NCBI RefSeq assembly: GCF_041296385.1
Contig: NC_091015.1
Coordinates: forward strand, 55,680,345 to 55,744,344
Direction of reading: 5' to 3'
Length of the DNA stretch: 64,000 nt
Source of the DNA: Aphelocoma coerulescens
Lineage: Eukaryota > Chordata > Aves > Passeriformes > Corvidae
This document shows, piece by piece, positions 1 through 13,627 of the stretch. The stretch's first letter is position 1, and every line of letters begins with the position of its first letter. The position numbers were made by a program, and so were the translations under genes. A model generated the notes under the pieces. That model was not told where the DNA came from. It worked only from the letters and a program-made list of their open reading frames with translations, and ran no database searches.

Positions 1-844
1 TTATCAGTTTGCTTTTCCTCTGCCTGTCTGAAGGATTTGTGATACGGTTTAAATGGAGATTTGAGATCTCTGTGTGTGGGCAGGAGTTGGTATTCCTGTG
101 GCAGTAATGACAGGATTGTTCCTGGTGTTGATGCAACAGTGAAGACAAGCCTGAAGCAACAATATTTTATACTTCATTTAATATAGCTTCATTGTGGAAT
201 GACCGCCACTTCCAATGAAAATGAACCCTAAGTGCAGTACATTGTTGGTTGACTGCAAAATTGTATTATCAGGCCTTCTGTCTTTTAGTTTATTAAGTTT
301 ATGGACTTGGTTATGAGAAGGGAATGAGTGATTATGGAGGATACGAACAAGTAAGTTGTATACCTCCATGTATACCCTTGTTCATGTAACCTCTGCTAAA
401 GTAATTTATTCTTGAATGCAGAGAACATAAGCATGGCTCTCTATGAAATATCTTAGTTATGAGTATTGCCCAAGGTAACATCATGTTTAAATTTTTAGAC
501 TTTTATACAACTCTTTTCTTGGAGTATGTTGTGTTTGGAACACTAAATCTTTGTAGATTTCATTTCGTTGTTAATAACACTATAAGAGCATCACTACTCT
601 CTTGCTTGCAAAGGGAAGGCAAAGGAAGAGGGCACTGGTGTGAACCTCTTCTCTCCTCATCCCCAGGACAGGAGGGGGCTAGGCTGGTGGGGCTCTGTGT
701 GTCTCTGCACTCTTGTGGATTGGCTTTGAGGTTGGACAAGGAGGGAAAAAGGGATGTAGGAAAAGAAATTTTTCTCCAGTCACCTTTGCCTGGTCATCAT
801 CTAGTTGGGAATGGTTTCACAAAAGCTGCAGTGAAGGCTGAAGG

Positions 845-1275
845 GCCTTGAGGGGAAGCCATACAAGGAACTTGGTCTGTTCAGCCTGGAGGAGACTGAG
901 GGGAGACCTCATTGCAGTCAGCAGCTTCCCCATGAGGGGATGTGGAGGGGCCGGTACTGATCTCTTCACTCTCAGGACCAGTGACAGGACTTGAGGGAAC
1001 GGCATGAAGCTGAGTCAGTGCAGGTTTAGGTTGGATAGCAGGAAAAGGTTCTTCACCCAGGAACAGGCTCCCCAGGGAAGTGGTCACAGCACCAAGCCTG
1101 ACAGAGCTCAAGAAGTGTTTGGACAATGCTCTCAGGCACACTGTATAATTTTTTAGCTGTTCTGTGCAGGGTCAGAAGCTGGATATTGATGGTCCTGACA
1201 GGTCCCTTCCAGCTCAGAATGTGATGATCCTTATGGGTGCCTTCCAGCTCAGAATATTCCATAATTCTGTGATTA
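845..1275 (+). mobile_element. CR1 LINE 3' fragment, plus strand
   Basis: The segment contains the CR1 signatures GTCTGTTCAGCCTGGAG, AGGTTTAGGTTGGATAG and the 3' end GATGATCCTTATGGGTGCC followed by ATTCTGTGAT. Translated, part of it reads LDSRKRFFTQ-like, the C-terminal part of CR1 ORF2. It is 5'-truncated, as most CR1 insertions are. The 3' end is unusual: the motif CCTTCCAGCTCAGAAT occurs twice (near 1204-1219 and 1240-1255). Short ORFs here are fragments of this element. Confidence 0.85.
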
Positions 1276-4200
1276 CACGGAATTGTTAAAACAGAGACTG
1301 TTACTCTTTCCCCAGGATGCAGTTCTGGTTTAAGCTAACTTTTTTTCTTGTATGCTTTTTAGTGCAAACATTATTAATTTGGAGACATCTCTTTCATGGA
1401 ATGTTTCTCCTCTTTCCATTTAAAGACTCCTTTCCGGCTACTATAATCCTGCTGGCTGGCAGTTCAAAGGAGAGCTTATTTTCTCGCCTTCTGAGCAGGC
1501 TGACAGATACATCCTTTGGGTTACTGAAAGGAACAACCTGTGAAAAACAAGAGGGGAGGGATGGTGGTGGAAAACAATGCCAAGTTACACATTAAAGATG
1601 GTGTCTCCCAATAAATCCTAGCTGTCCCTGGGCACTTGGCTACCTCTGCTCTGAGGTTGCAGACTTGGCATGGGAAAAGTCCCCTTGTTTCTTTCATGTT
1701 GCTTTGATACTCAGAAGTTTAGAAGTGTCTTTTCATGAAGACATGAAGACCTACCTACAATATTTTGTTCCCTGATTGCATGCACTAATTACAGCAGCAG
1801 AATTGTGAAGAACATTGGCTAAATATAAATTATGGAAGGGAATTAAGTACAGCTCCCAGCTGAGCTTAGATTCCCAAAAAGTCTTTTAATGTGTTCATCT
1901 GTTTCACCACTTACTGTACTTGATAATTTTATCCTAAGCGATGTGTTTTCTTGGAGTTCATCCTACTGCAGACTTTGTAGAAAGCTTTGATTTTTCACAA
2001 AGCTCATGTGCAGCATTCTGGCAGACAACCTGCCTTTTATTCCAAATAAATACCAATTGACAACCTTTACTGAGCCACCTTTTTAGTAACGTTACTTGGT
2101 ATCCCTGCCTGTGTCTCACCAAGTCCTGGAATTGCATATGGCCACCCTCATCTTATTAGTAGAAAAAGGGTTAAGCATCTATAAAAAAATCACTAAATTA
2201 ATGGTTCTGCCACCCAGATGTTAACTTTGCTTGTGTCCCCTATGTGTTAGTGTTGTTAAGTTCTCAGATGAAAACCAAGATTTTCAGTACAGATGGGTGT
2301 TTTCTAAATTAGGTGGGTTGAATTCACAATGACAATTTAAAAGGAATTAATTCTCAGTGTTTGGCAGATCTTCTTGGACAATTACACTGTTCCCAGGTTG
2401 CTCAGGCTGAACAGCGAAAATAGAAGAAACCAGTTCCCTACTGGCTTCCCAGACTGACATCCAAATTTCATTGGTGGAAAGCTTTCCTCTCTCCCTTGTC
2501 CTTATACAGTGGCTTCTGAGATGGGAGACATTTTTATTTTTTCATTTTTTAGATACTTATTTCCAGCTGGATGATATTTGATTTGGACCAGTGCCCTGAA
2601 TTTTACTTGTCATGTTTTCCTTTGCATTTTCAATGTTTTGTAAATAATTTGTTCATTTATTCTTAATGGAGCTATTTTAAGAAAGTTCGTCACATGCTGC
2701 ACAAAGGGACTCACGGCCCTGCTGTGCAAGTAATCTTGCAAAGATGTATTAGCAGATGCATTTATAGCAGTGGTGTTCATGGAGGGCCCTGAGAGAGAGC
2801 AAAAGTCATCTGTATGAACCATCTGGAGCAAGTCCCTGGCTGTGAGTGATGAGTGCTGGATGCAGCAGTAGTCCCAAAGTGCTGCCAGGGCAGCTGCTCA
2901 CTGGGACTAGGGCATCAGGGGGGCTTCAGTCTGGGGCATCAGGCACCTCCATGGGGATGGGGATGGGCTGAGCCCAGTCTGGGACATCAGCCCACACCAC
3001 ATGGGGGGGACAGGATCAGCAGGTCCCACGGCCAGGCATTTTGGGGCTGTGGGGAGATGAAGACTGACATTGCCACACATTAGGACATGGGGTAAAATGG
3101 GGTCCTGAGCCATAGGCAGAGGTAGGAGAAGAAGAGGTCAGAATGGGACAAAAAGGGCTGTTCATACCCTCAAGACCCTGTCTGCAGCTCTAATGTTATC
3201 AAGAGTTACAGAGTCATCAGTAGTTTGGGATTTATAGATGTTTGTAGATAATATACTGGCAGTAAATGAGGTTGAAATTTGCTAAAGAAGATGGCCACTA
3301 TTAATAACTTCCCTTGATCAAATTAATGCATTTCAGGATGATAGCACATGGTAATCTCTCCTTGGAGACTGTTCTTGGCAGGGGATAGATGCATGTAGCT
3401 CTAGTTTCTCTGTGTGTGTGACAGGATGGGATGAAATAATAGTGGTGAGCTGTTTATATGTGGTTATATTTGTGTTCCCTGGCTTAAATGAATAAGCCCT
3501 TCTGCTCTGAGTTTGGCATATTGGTGGTGTTAAAAGTCCCTTATAATGCTGCCTTTCTGAGTCTTTCTTTTAAGGATTATCAGGCTGTGTGGCTTGTGCC
3601 CAGCTGTTGCTTTTTGCTGTACACTTCTAAGATGCTGCAGTGCTTCACCCCAGAAACTGCTGCTCACTGATCTCTGATAGAAGTGTCCCTGCTGTGGTGT
3701 TACACCCACCAGAATGAACATCCATCCGTCTGAGCCTTGTGGTAAAAGAGGTAACACAGCACAAGCCAAATGGGCGCTCAGAGATGTCTGTAAGGGAATT
3801 GACTGACTTAAACACACATGGTCTTCTCAGCACTTGAAGGCTTTAGGCTGATCTTAAGCACTGCACAGCCATTTATTTTTCAGCTGGGGCCAGAAGATGA
3901 GCAGGCTTATGCATCTCCAAATTCACTGTGTGTTTTGATTCTTTCTAACCAAACAATCACATTTTAGTTGATTGAGGGTTGTTATTTATTTCTGTTTTAC
4001 TGCTTTGTGTTTATTAGTTTTCCAGGTGTGGAAGGAGAATTGCTCAAACTTCAGAAGAGTCTGCTTTATATTACTTCCAGCAGAAATGTCACATTTCTGG
4101 TAAGTGGGTAAATGCATACAGTACTTTTAGTCCTGTTTTGCTGACATTTCAGACTCAGCAGGCAAGATACACACATTTCAGGAGGATATACTTTGGATTA

Positions 4201-6566
4201 GTCTTGTCCTGTAGGGTCCACATCTGTCAGTGCCTGGAGTGCCCTACAAGCAGTTGAGGAAAGCTTCTTACAGGTATGTTTTATTTGAAAGACGCACAGG
4301 TTGTGTTCTCCAGGAATGCTCAACCATGTGAACCAAAATGTGGTAAGTGGGAAAAATTGGGAGGTTCACTTCAAAAGGGCACTCTTGATCTGAACTAAAA
4401 GGCTAACACTGATGGACCTATAATCTTTCCCTGTCTGTCACGATTTCTAGTAAGTAGCATAGGAAACTGCCACACAAATCTGAAAGAGGTCTCACATTTA
4501 TTTCTTATCAGAATGCTGGCAAAGGTAGTATTTTTTCCAAGATAAATGTCCAGTTACGGCTCAAGTACTTTATTTAATTGGTGATAAAACCCACTGCGTG
4601 TGTTGGGGTTTTTAGAAAGGCCAATTTGCTGCAGTCTAGCAGCCCACACAGACTATTTGCTTGAAAGCCAAATTACTGGTTTTATTCGAGTATCATTAAG
4701 GGCATGTGAAAACTGAAGGAATTTCTTAAGACACAGGGAGTAGAGAATCTGCATTAAATGCAGTTTGCAAGAGGAAGAAAATTCTGGTTTATGTTTTCTG
4801 TGGCACTGTTTCTGCAATGAAATTTCCAAGGGAGTTCTTATGGAACTGTAATCCAGAAGCAAATGGATCAGCTTTAATTGTGTTTTCCTGTGGAGCAGAA
4901 GCACAAGCTCAAATTCCTGCCAGTGTTTCTTGACTGAAGCTTTCATCTGTTTTATACTGCAGGTTTCTTTCACCAACTGAAGGTGAAGAGATTTGAAGAA
5001 GTCTTTCAAACACGTAAGAGCTGAGGGAGGTGAATGGGGTGCAAGGATGAATTAATGTTTATGTGCTGAACTTGCTGGAGTTTTATGCATGATTACAGAA
5101 GGTTATTCTTTCTGTGTCATGGTCTGGGTGGTGGGAGGAAGCTGAAGCCACAGATCAGAATTCTGAATGCAAAATCCTTTCCCTGCTGAAGTTACAGTTT
5201 TGATAATGACCTCTGAAAGCCAGGATCTCACGCAGAGTATTTAGATGTTCAGCCATGGTATGTTGGCTTGCAAAAGGTGAAGTTAGCTGGGGGAAAAGAA
5301 AGGAACTGAGATAATTAATCCAGTTTCAGGGATTGCTTTTCAATGAAGACAGGGAAGGAATTTGGATCATGTGACAAGACATTTTAAGATATTATTGGGA
5401 CAAATGTGTAAACTTGCAGTCTTTCCTCTGGAAAGATTAAGTCAGACTGGGACAGTCCCAGACAGGGTGATGACTGGAACAGGAAGACTGTTGTCAATGT
5501 AGAGGACATAAAAGAGCATGGTTTCTTTAGCCAGACAAAATAAAGACATGGTGGAACATTAGCATGTGCATACTCAAGAGTGCTAACTTCCCAGCCAGAA
5601 GGACAAATCTGAGAGAAGTGACAACAGAGGCATGTGAACAAATGGTTATTAGAAAGCATACTGATGATGCAAACTGGATTCTCAACCACCACAAGCGTGA
5701 GGTTCTGAAACAGGTTTCTGACAGTAGTGGGGGCAAACACCCATGTCTAAGACTGAGCTGGATGACTTTGTGAAAGGAATAGTATGAGGCTGTGCCTGCA
5801 AGAGGAGGGGACCAGACACAATGACCCCTCAGGATGCTCCTTCAAGTTCTGTGTTCTGATATAAAGCTGTTAGAGCACACTGAAGAAAACAAAGGGAAAA
5901 TTCAACTCATGTAAAAGCAGATATTTTTATAAATAAACAAGTCAATAAATGTGTTTCCTTAGGATCATGTTGTGAATGTGAAACACAATCAAAGTAAAGA
6001 CAGTGTTGTTATCTTTACTGATAGAGGTGCATTATCCAATACAAGAGGTCAAATGGTTATTGTATTCCTGCTTGTGCATTAGGTTTGGTTGTGTTCTGGT
6101 TTTACTTGCCTGGAATTTTTCTTGAGATGCGTACATGTTGTAGCAATGCTGCGCGTGCCTGTAAACAGGAAGGCTAATTATTACAGCAATATGGATGAGG
6201 TAATGGAGCGTGACTGTCAGGAGTGCAACTGGTGAGCAGGCAGATAACAGGCTAATGACTGAGACTTTGTCAGAAAAATGAGAGTTCTGTGCGAGATGCC
6301 TGCAGTATTGTGCACTGGGGATGCGGAGGCTGGAAGCGGCCAAACACAGCAGTTAAGGACACATGGTTTAAGTTGAACACATACTGCTGGTGATGACTGA
6401 GGCTCAACTGTGTGCTTAATGAAATGAAGCATTTTAACTAATGGGAAAGTACAGGATGCAGTGTTTGAAGCTGTGATTCAATATATGCAGACAAGAGCTG
6501 TGATGTGGCTGCTTTCTTGGCTAGCTACATCTGAACCCTCCTTTATGCTGTTCGATAAAGCAAACA
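1276..6566. other. Intergenic sequence without recognised genes
   Basis: No exon, RNA gene or repeat family was recognised. A locally GC-rich patch at about 2880-3010 contains loose repeats of GGGCATCAG- and GGGGATG-type units. The frame at 5564-5773 is open on both strands but matches nothing I know. Bases 1-844 are similarly empty. Confidence 0.6.
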
Positions 6567-7130
6567 GAATCACAGAGTCATAGAATGGTTGGGGTTGGAA
6601 GGAACCTTAAAGATTATTTAGTTCCAACATCTTTTTCATGGGCAGGGACAAATTACACCAGACCAGATGGCTCAAAGCCCCATCCAGCCTGGCTTTGGGC
6701 ACTGCCCGGGATGGGGCATCCACAACTTCTCTGGACAACCTACTCCAGTGCCTTATCCCCCTCACAGTAAAGAATTTTTTCCTAATATCTAACCTAAACC
6801 TGCCCTCTGTCAGTTTGAAGCCATTCCCCCTTGTCCTATCACTACATGTAAAAAGTCTCTCTCTAGGTCTATTGAAGGCCCCCTTTAGGTACTGGAAAGA
6901 TGCCATAATGTCTCTTCTCCAGACTGAACAATCCCAACTCCCTCAGACAGTCCTCATAGGAGAGGTGCTTCAGACCTCTGCTCATGTTCCTGGCCCTCCT
7001 CTGGACTCGCTCCTACAGGTCCACATCCTTCCTAGGTTTGGGGCTCTAGAGCTGGATGCAGCACTCCAGGTTGAGTTTCACTAGGGAAGAGGGGCAGAAA
7101 CAACTCCCATGACCTGCTGGTCACATGCTA
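6567..7130 (-). mobile_element. CR1 LINE 3' fragment, minus strand
   Basis: The plus strand begins AATCACAGAGTCATAGAATGG, the reverse complement of a CR1 3' terminus. About 560 bases of typical CR1 sequence follow. On the minus strand, frames at 6607-6906 encode the ORF2 C-terminal motif RLDIRKKFFTVRGIRHWSRL, which identifies the family firmly. Frameshifts and stops show it is dead. The 5' end is truncated near 7130. Confidence 0.93.
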
Positions 7131-8060
7131 GATGTTGAACAGACAAAGCCTTTCAGGTGAAGGTGGTCTGAAGGGAAGACCGTGGTTAAATGGGACTGAG
7201 GATGTAGGATCTATCTCTTGTCAGTGAGAGAGAGACAGATAATTAATCTACTACTTGTGGCTAGTGGGTATGCACTTGTGGAAAAACCACTGTTACACAG
7301 CTGAGCACCAAGAGACACAGTGGAAGTGGCATATCCCTCAAAAAGTAGACCTTGATGCACATTTCATTTAATACTAGTAGATTCCTGTAAAAGATGGATT
7401 TTGTTGTCTCTCAAGATACCTGCAGTTCACTCTTGGTGTCTTGACGCTCAAAACACAGACAGAGCTCAGAGAAGGTTGTACAATATCAATCTATATTGAA
7501 GAGGTCTTTCCATGATTGGTACTGTGGAAAGAGTTAAAAACCAAATATTTGAAGTAGGATAATAACCCTTACCTCTGACGCTAGAGGAAATACATGTCAA
7601 GCATGTTACATTGCACACAGATAGGATTCTAATGATTAAAGCCCAACTCAAATTAACTCATCAAACTTGCTAATGAAAACACTCCTTTGATTAAAATTGC
7701 TCAGTAAAGTGGTCATGCGGAAATCTTAACATGGCTTGTAAAATGTAAATGAAAAGATGCAAAGGTTTTGTCCAGTATTGGTTTCAGATGAGAATAGTGC
7801 AGCACCTCAACAGGTACAAGTTTGAATGTGGCAGTGCTGTCCCAGTAGGGGCAATGCAGCTGTTGAACTTTAACAGTATTGTTATTATATAGCAGTGGTC
7901 TTGTGTCTTGTTCCCTGAGGCACAGGGGCACAAGTTCCCTGAGGGAGAGTGTTCCCAGAAGGTTGTTGGAGGAGCCAGAGTCAGAAGAGAGCAGCTGGAG
8001 AAGAAATTCAACTGAGAATATGTGGAGCTGTGCCAAGAGCCTGTGGGCCAGGAGGAATAT

Positions 8061-8172
8061 TCATAGAATCATAGAATGGTTTGGGTTCAAAGGGACTTTA
8101 AAGTCCAAGCCCCCTGCCATGGGCAGGGACACCTTTCACTAAACCAAAGCCCCATCCAGTACCACCCCATAT
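8061..8172 (-). mobile_element. Short CR1 LINE 3' end, minus strand
   Basis: It starts TCATAGAATCATAGAATGGT and continues with the CR1 3' region (GGGACTTTAAAGTCCAAG, CCATGGGCAGGGACACC, AAAGCCCCATCCAG). Only about 110 bases remain, so it is strongly 5'-truncated. The match to the family end looks close, suggesting a younger copy than the one at 44.8 kb. Confidence 0.9.
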
Positions 8173-8847
8173 TGTAGCAGAGCTGTCAAGTGAATTGCCT
8201 GAGGAGGTTTCTGCAAGAAGCCACAACCAGAGAGGGCATGCAGGCTTGCCAAGGATGGGGGAACAGATGAGTGTTTGTGGGTTTTCATCAGAGCAAAAGT
8301 GAAGTCTTCCCTCTCATTCCATCCTTTGGGGTGCCTCTTGGAGTCCCTTTGGGGAATTACTGTGCTGTGAGCAGTCTGTGGAGTGAGTCTAGACTGTCCT
8401 CTGAGGAAAGTGAAAACAAGGGCTATTTAGGCAGCAAACCTGGATATATATATACTAGCAGCATAGCAAGTAGGATGCTGCCTAGCTCATTAAGAGGTGA
8501 ATTTGGAGGGCTGCAGTTTAATGTGATGCTGAACAAGCTGCTTGCTGGGGAAGAGGCCGTTGCTCACCTGAGATAACGTTGGTAAGGCTGCTGAGATCAA
8601 AAACTAACCCTTTATCCAGGATTCAGTGAGTCACAGCTTTTGAAGTTATCAAATACTCCTAAGCTTACAGTCCAGCAAGGAGTTAAAGCAGAAAATCAAA
8701 GGGGATGCATGCTTTTTTTTGGACCACAGTAGATCTACTAAATCCAAACCAGAAAGAAAGTGTGCGTGTGTGTGTGTATAGGGAATAACCCCTCAGATGC
8801 ATTAAAAGAAACCAGTGACCTCAAAACTATCTTAGGCTTGAAAGCCA

Positions 8848-8982
8848 GTTTTAGTGGTGGTTTTTGTAGTTTGGTTTGTGGGGTTTTTTTCTTTGTTTGG
8901 TTTTTTGGTTGGTTTTGTTGTTGTTGTTGTTGTTTATTTGTTAGGGGTTTTGTTTGTTTTTGTTTGTTTGTTGTTGTTTTTT
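8848..8982 (+). repeat. G/T-rich low-complexity tract
   Basis: About 135 bases made almost only of G and T, with (GTT)n and (GTTT)n runs, shortly after a (TG)n run at 8761-8780. The strand asymmetry makes long spurious open frames on both strands here. Confidence 0.9.
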
Positions 8983-9594
8983 CCACCTTAGTACCATCTA
9001 GTAAAAGCTGCTTTCTTCAGCTATGCTAGGAGCGCCAGATGCAAGAGAGGTGATACAGAAAAGCACATGGCCACCTGTTTGCCATTTGAGGTGCAGTGGG
9101 GAGGACATTTTTTACTCAATCCATTCCCTTGGCCATGCAAGAGTAGGAGAAATCTTGTGTACAGGACTGGGGTTTGAAGTGGAAGGACCACGTATGGATC
9201 AAGACCACTCTTCAGCATCTTAGACCCCTTTTGTTATTAAAAAAACCCATTGCTATCCTTAATTCCATTCCATGCAAATGTAAGCAGACACCTCTCCAGC
9301 CTCAGGTTAATTCATAAAATGATGCTTGCAGTGAAAGTTACAGCAGCAGCTGAGCTGCAGTAAGGGAGAGAGTGGCAAAAAAACCAATTTCCCAAGAATG
9401 TTCTCAGAGGCATAACAGTGACTAACTAAAGGAGCAAAATCAGTAGTTAAGTGCGGGAACTGGTCTGTGGATACTCGCTCAAATACATCATCCTGAGAAA
9501 ACTGCTGCACTTTCTTTCAAATCCTAAGTACCTTCTTCCTTCAACAAGATATTCTCAGTTAAATCCATATACAAGAAGGATACTGCAACACAAG

Positions 9595-9630
9595 CTTTGT
9601 ATTTCATGGTCACTTTGTATTTCATAGTCA
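9595..9630 (+). repeat. 18-bp tandem duplication
   Basis: CTTTGTATTTCATGGTCA is followed directly by the same 18 bases with one change (G to A). Non-coding. Confidence 0.95.
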
Positions 9631-11401
9631 CTACTACAAAAAGTGTAGCAAATTGCTTCCTGTGTCCTCTCCTTGATTCAGTCACTCAAAGTGTTTACAA
9701 ATCATTAGCCTGCAAAATAACTACCTCAGTGCTGTTAGGACTTTGAACAAATGCTGAACTCATGAGCACTTGACATGTATAAGAATAGTGACAGTGGTTA
9801 TTACCATCAACAAAAATAAAGGGAAGACAGATTTTACTGATTGATCATTTTGCCACAAGGCTAAAGAAATAAGTGTGCTGTTGCAGAACAGAATGTTCTC
9901 TGGGTATTAGAAATGATGTATTTTAAATAAGAGGGAGGTGTTTTCCTTTTATTTTTCAAAGTTAAAATTAATGCAATCTCTCATACAATCTTAAGGCATG
10001 ATATGTATGTCTCCATAAATACCACACTGTATTCACTACGCTGTTCTCCTATATTCCCTTCTGTCTTTGGCTGGGGAGAAGCCACCATGTGCAATAAATC
10101 GTTCATGCAGTTTGGTGGCTGTACCATACATTTTGGTAGCTTCTGTGTGTATTCATTGGCTTATGTTGGGTCACCTCTTGCTGCTCAGGAAAAAGGAAAA
10201 TCATCCCAGCAGAAAAAAAAGCATTCTCCTTTTTAGGTCCTCTGTAAAGACACCAGTACTTTCCATAGCTGGTGTTCATAAAGTTGTAGGATCTTTATGT
10301 CTTGGACACATCCAGTATTCTGTGACTGTAAGTTGCCAGTGGAGTCAAAAGTTAAGAATTGGAAAGATGTACAGTGTGATTATAGGTTTTGGTTTATTTA
10401 GAAAAACAAGGTTAAAGCCCTCTTAGTTTGTCCTGCAAAAAACATTCAAATTAAAGTATTTTTAAGCAACATTTTGAGCCCATGGATTCCTGCCATCTTA
10501 TAAAATACATGACTGCAACATAAAGTGATCTGAAGTACTCATCCTGAAACAGAAATGAGCATGGGATACCACTGAAGGAATAAGTGATGAAGCCTGCTAA
10601 GACAACAACAAAGACTCTCTGATGTGAACAGTGCTATGAGGAACCTCATGGAATTTTATTAAAAGGTCAGCTGTAACCATCAGGCTGTTTCTTCTCCTGA
10701 AGCTTTATAAATGTCATTGAAAAAAAGATAAAGAGCAAAAACTGTATGAACATATGCATTTCATCAGATGTGTATAGTGGTTACAGAGAGAAGTCCTACT
10801 CTCAAACTTGGGCAAGGGTACCACAGAGTTTTTTCTAACTCACACATAAATGAAGAGAGACATCCTTTTCTTAGAAAACAAAAATAATGACATCACAGAA
10901 TCAGCATTAAACACAGCTGACCTTGAAAGTACAGTTAAAGAACTGAAATTTCTTTCTTCCAATTTTAATGTTTCGTGAGCTTTATACAGAGACCTGGATG
11001 CTCCAAAAAAGAATCCAGCCAATGCACTGCAGATGAACCAAGTCTCAATAAGCAAGAAGGTAAACTAAGTCTCTGAAGCCACTGCTGAAAGGCTGCAACT
11101 TGGCTGTATCAGCTAGCAGAAATTATTCTGTCTAGTCCAGCTATGTAAGTACAAGTTGTTGGGAATTAGTATTATCAGTCTTTTTGAGGGATAAAACAAC
11201 TGAGCAAATAAAAAATAGGTTGTATCAGGCTCCTTAATTTGTCTGTGAATTTCTCAAGTACATTTTCAGTTGCAAAAGTCTTGTAACACTGAAGTTTAAA
11301 AATAGTCAAAAGACCTGTAATATTTCCATTTTAAGTTCCATCTGACAGTTGAACGGGACTGAACCTGAATCCATTAAATACGAATTAACTAAAGTCTGTG
11401 T

Positions 11402-11430
11402 TAAACCTAAATAAACCTAAATAAACCTAA
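11402..11430 (+). repeat. 10-bp tandem repeat, three copies
   Basis: The unit TAAACCTAAA occurs about three times head to tail, with a fourth partial copy following. Although ACCTAA resembles a telomeric permutation, the unit is not the vertebrate telomere repeat. Confidence 0.9.
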
Positions 11431-11766
11431 ACCTGAACTTTTTCCACCCTTATTTATAATCCCAGCCTCTGGATATCCTGGCTCAACACATCCTGGCATC
11501 TATTGCTCTCCAGTGGAAACCATTTGCATCCTTGACTGCAGTAGAAGTAAGATGGCTCCTGTGGCCTGCACTTATGTAGTGCCACCACGCAAAGCTCTCA
11601 GAGCATTTAACAAACCTTGCATAACTTTCACAGAGGCCTTGCCCTGTCAAGGTGCATAAACATGTCTCTACCTTTTAATTGAAGCCAAATTAACTTTATG
11701 TATTTTGAGATTCCATACATCTAAGTCCTTTGCTTGACCATATCCAAAAGGGTGTGTTGTGTGCAT

Positions 11767-12351
11767 TGTGGTTTCACCCCAGCCAGCAGCCAAGCCCCAC
11801 ACAGCTGGCTGCTCACTCCCCCACCAGAGGGACTGGGGAGAGAATCCTAAGGGTAGGAGCCAGAAAAGTCATGGGTTGAGATAAAGGCAGTTTAATACAG
11901 AAAGCAAAAGCTGTGCACACAAGCAAACCAAAGCAAGGGATGAATTCAGTGCTTGCCATAGGCAAGTAGATATTCAGCCATCTCCAGCAGAGCAGGGCCC
12001 CATCACACGCAACGGTGACTTGACAAATGCCATCACTCCAAATGTCCCCCCCTCCCTCCTTCTTCCCCCCACTTTATGCACTCAGCATAATGTCCCATGG
12101 TCTGGAATGTCCCTTTGGTCAGTTTGGGTCACCTGTCCTGGCTGTGTCTCCTCCCAGCCTCCCATGCACCCCCAAATTCCTGACCAGCATGGCAGTAGGA
12201 AAAGCAGAAAAGGTTCTGTGTAAGCCCTGCAATAACAGCAATAACAAAACCTCTCTATATTATCAACCCTGTATTCAGCACAAATCCAAAACACAGCCCC
12301 ACACCAGCCACTGTGAAGAAAATTAACTCTACCCCAGCCAAAACCAGCCCA
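11767..12351 (-). mobile_element. Avian ERVL-type solo LTR, minus strand
   Basis: Read on the minus strand, it begins TGGGCTGGTTTTGGCTGGGG and continues with AGAGTTAATTTTCTTCA, and it ends in GGGGTGAAACCACA. These are the ends of a very common avian ERVL LTR that usually begins TGTGCTGGTTTTGGC. An ATTAAA polyadenylation signal lies near 11893 on the minus strand. The element is about 585 bp, with no adjoining gag-pol, and has accumulated substitutions, including one in the terminal bases. A clean target duplication was not found. Open frames at 12020-12326 lie inside it and are not genes. Confidence 0.8.
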
Positions 12352-13627
12352 GTGTGAAAGGGGTTTGGTTTTCCCTTATCTTCTTTTTAAAATTTTTTTT
12401 AATCTGAGCTTGCTTATGACCCTTCAATTGAAAGGAAGACATTCTGTCCTCTTCCCTTCAGCTTCATTGTACATTGGGAACCCTAGAGATTTTTTTCTCA
12501 CTGAACATCTGAGACTCAAAACTTGCACAGCCTCATCTCACGGAAGCCCAGCTGGTTTGGTAGACCAGAGAAGGAAGGAAATTCTTGGAATTCCTGACTC
12601 CAGGTTCAACCAGCTGATTAGGAAGCAACTTTCCAAGACTTTGGACTGAGTGTAATAGCTGTTGTGTTAAAGAAACGATGACAGACCACTTAATGTTAAA
12701 GAAATGGTGACAGACAGCAAATATTTTTATCACATTCTTTTGCCCATACATTGGTGGGAGGAGAAAGAAATAGAGGAAAATAGGAGGCATAAAACAATAT
12801 TCCATTGCAGAGAAATGATGAAAAGGTTATGTTTGCATCTTAGCAACTCATTTCAAGATTGATGCCTAGCTGGAGGGCAGCTCTTGACTTATGGCAGTAT
12901 TTGACTGTGGCACTGAATTTATGTTACTTGGCAACGTAACACACATTAAGTAGGAATGCAGCACACCTCCTGGCTGGGCCAGCCTGCATCCCTTCAATCA
13001 TGCACACCAGCATGTGAGACAGATTGGATCTGTGGCTTCTGCCAAATTCCTTGTAAAATTTAAGTGCAGATGCCTCTCACAAAATTTAAGGTTATTTTAA
13101 CTATATTTCTTTTCCAAAAATACTTGTCATAACACAGGGAGGACCCTTGATTTTCTTTCAAGGACACGAAATGCTTAGAACGTCTGAACTTATACTGTCT
13201 TTCTTCAGGGCACAAGGCCCTGAGCTACACAAACACTCAGGATGGAGCTGACCTGTGTGCTTTTGCCACCTTACAGGAAAATTCCTTCCTAGTGCAGGTG
13301 AGGAGGGAAATGTTTCTTATAGTGCTAAGGGACATTCATAGATGTATAAAGAAAGTCACACAACAAAAAGAAAAATAAAGAACGCTGATTATGAATAGCT
13401 AATATTTACCAATTTGTTTCATTTTTACGTTGGACCAATTTGCTTGGGTCCTATATTTTTAAATTTGTTGCCTAAAGTAACAAACAACCAGCAAACTAAG
13501 CTTTAAAAGACCCACCATTAGCAGGTATGGCTCAGAGCAAAAAGGAGAAAAGGAGTCCCATGCATCTCTAGATGAAAGCAGGTAGAGCAGGATCCCTCCA
13601 CCAACCCTCCACTCCTCTCTCTGCCTG
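12352..13627. other. Intergenic sequence between two LTRs
   Basis: About 1.3 kb. Nothing was recognised except the 22-bp direct repeat near 12.67 kb. No retroviral internal sequence is visible, so the two flanking LTRs, which differ in sequence, are not a provirus pair. Confidence 0.6.
12666..12716 (+). repeat. 22-bp direct repeat, spaced 29 bp
   Basis: GTTAAAGAAACGATGACAGACC recurs as GTTAAAGAAATGGTGACAGACA at 12695. The two copies differ at three positions, two of them transitions. Confidence 0.9.

Larger units (their letters stand above)
7131..11766. other. Intergenic sequence without recognised genes
   Basis: Apart from the CR1 end at 8.1 kb, the G/T-rich tract at 8.9 kb and two small tandem repeats, I see no gene or element. 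All open frames are short and lack family motifs. Confidence 0.6.

Noticed and set aside
6607..6906. Minus-strand frame encoding a reverse-transcriptase-like tail as a host gene
   Set aside because: It is the ORF2 C-terminal part of a truncated CR1 LINE, with stops and frameshifts around it.
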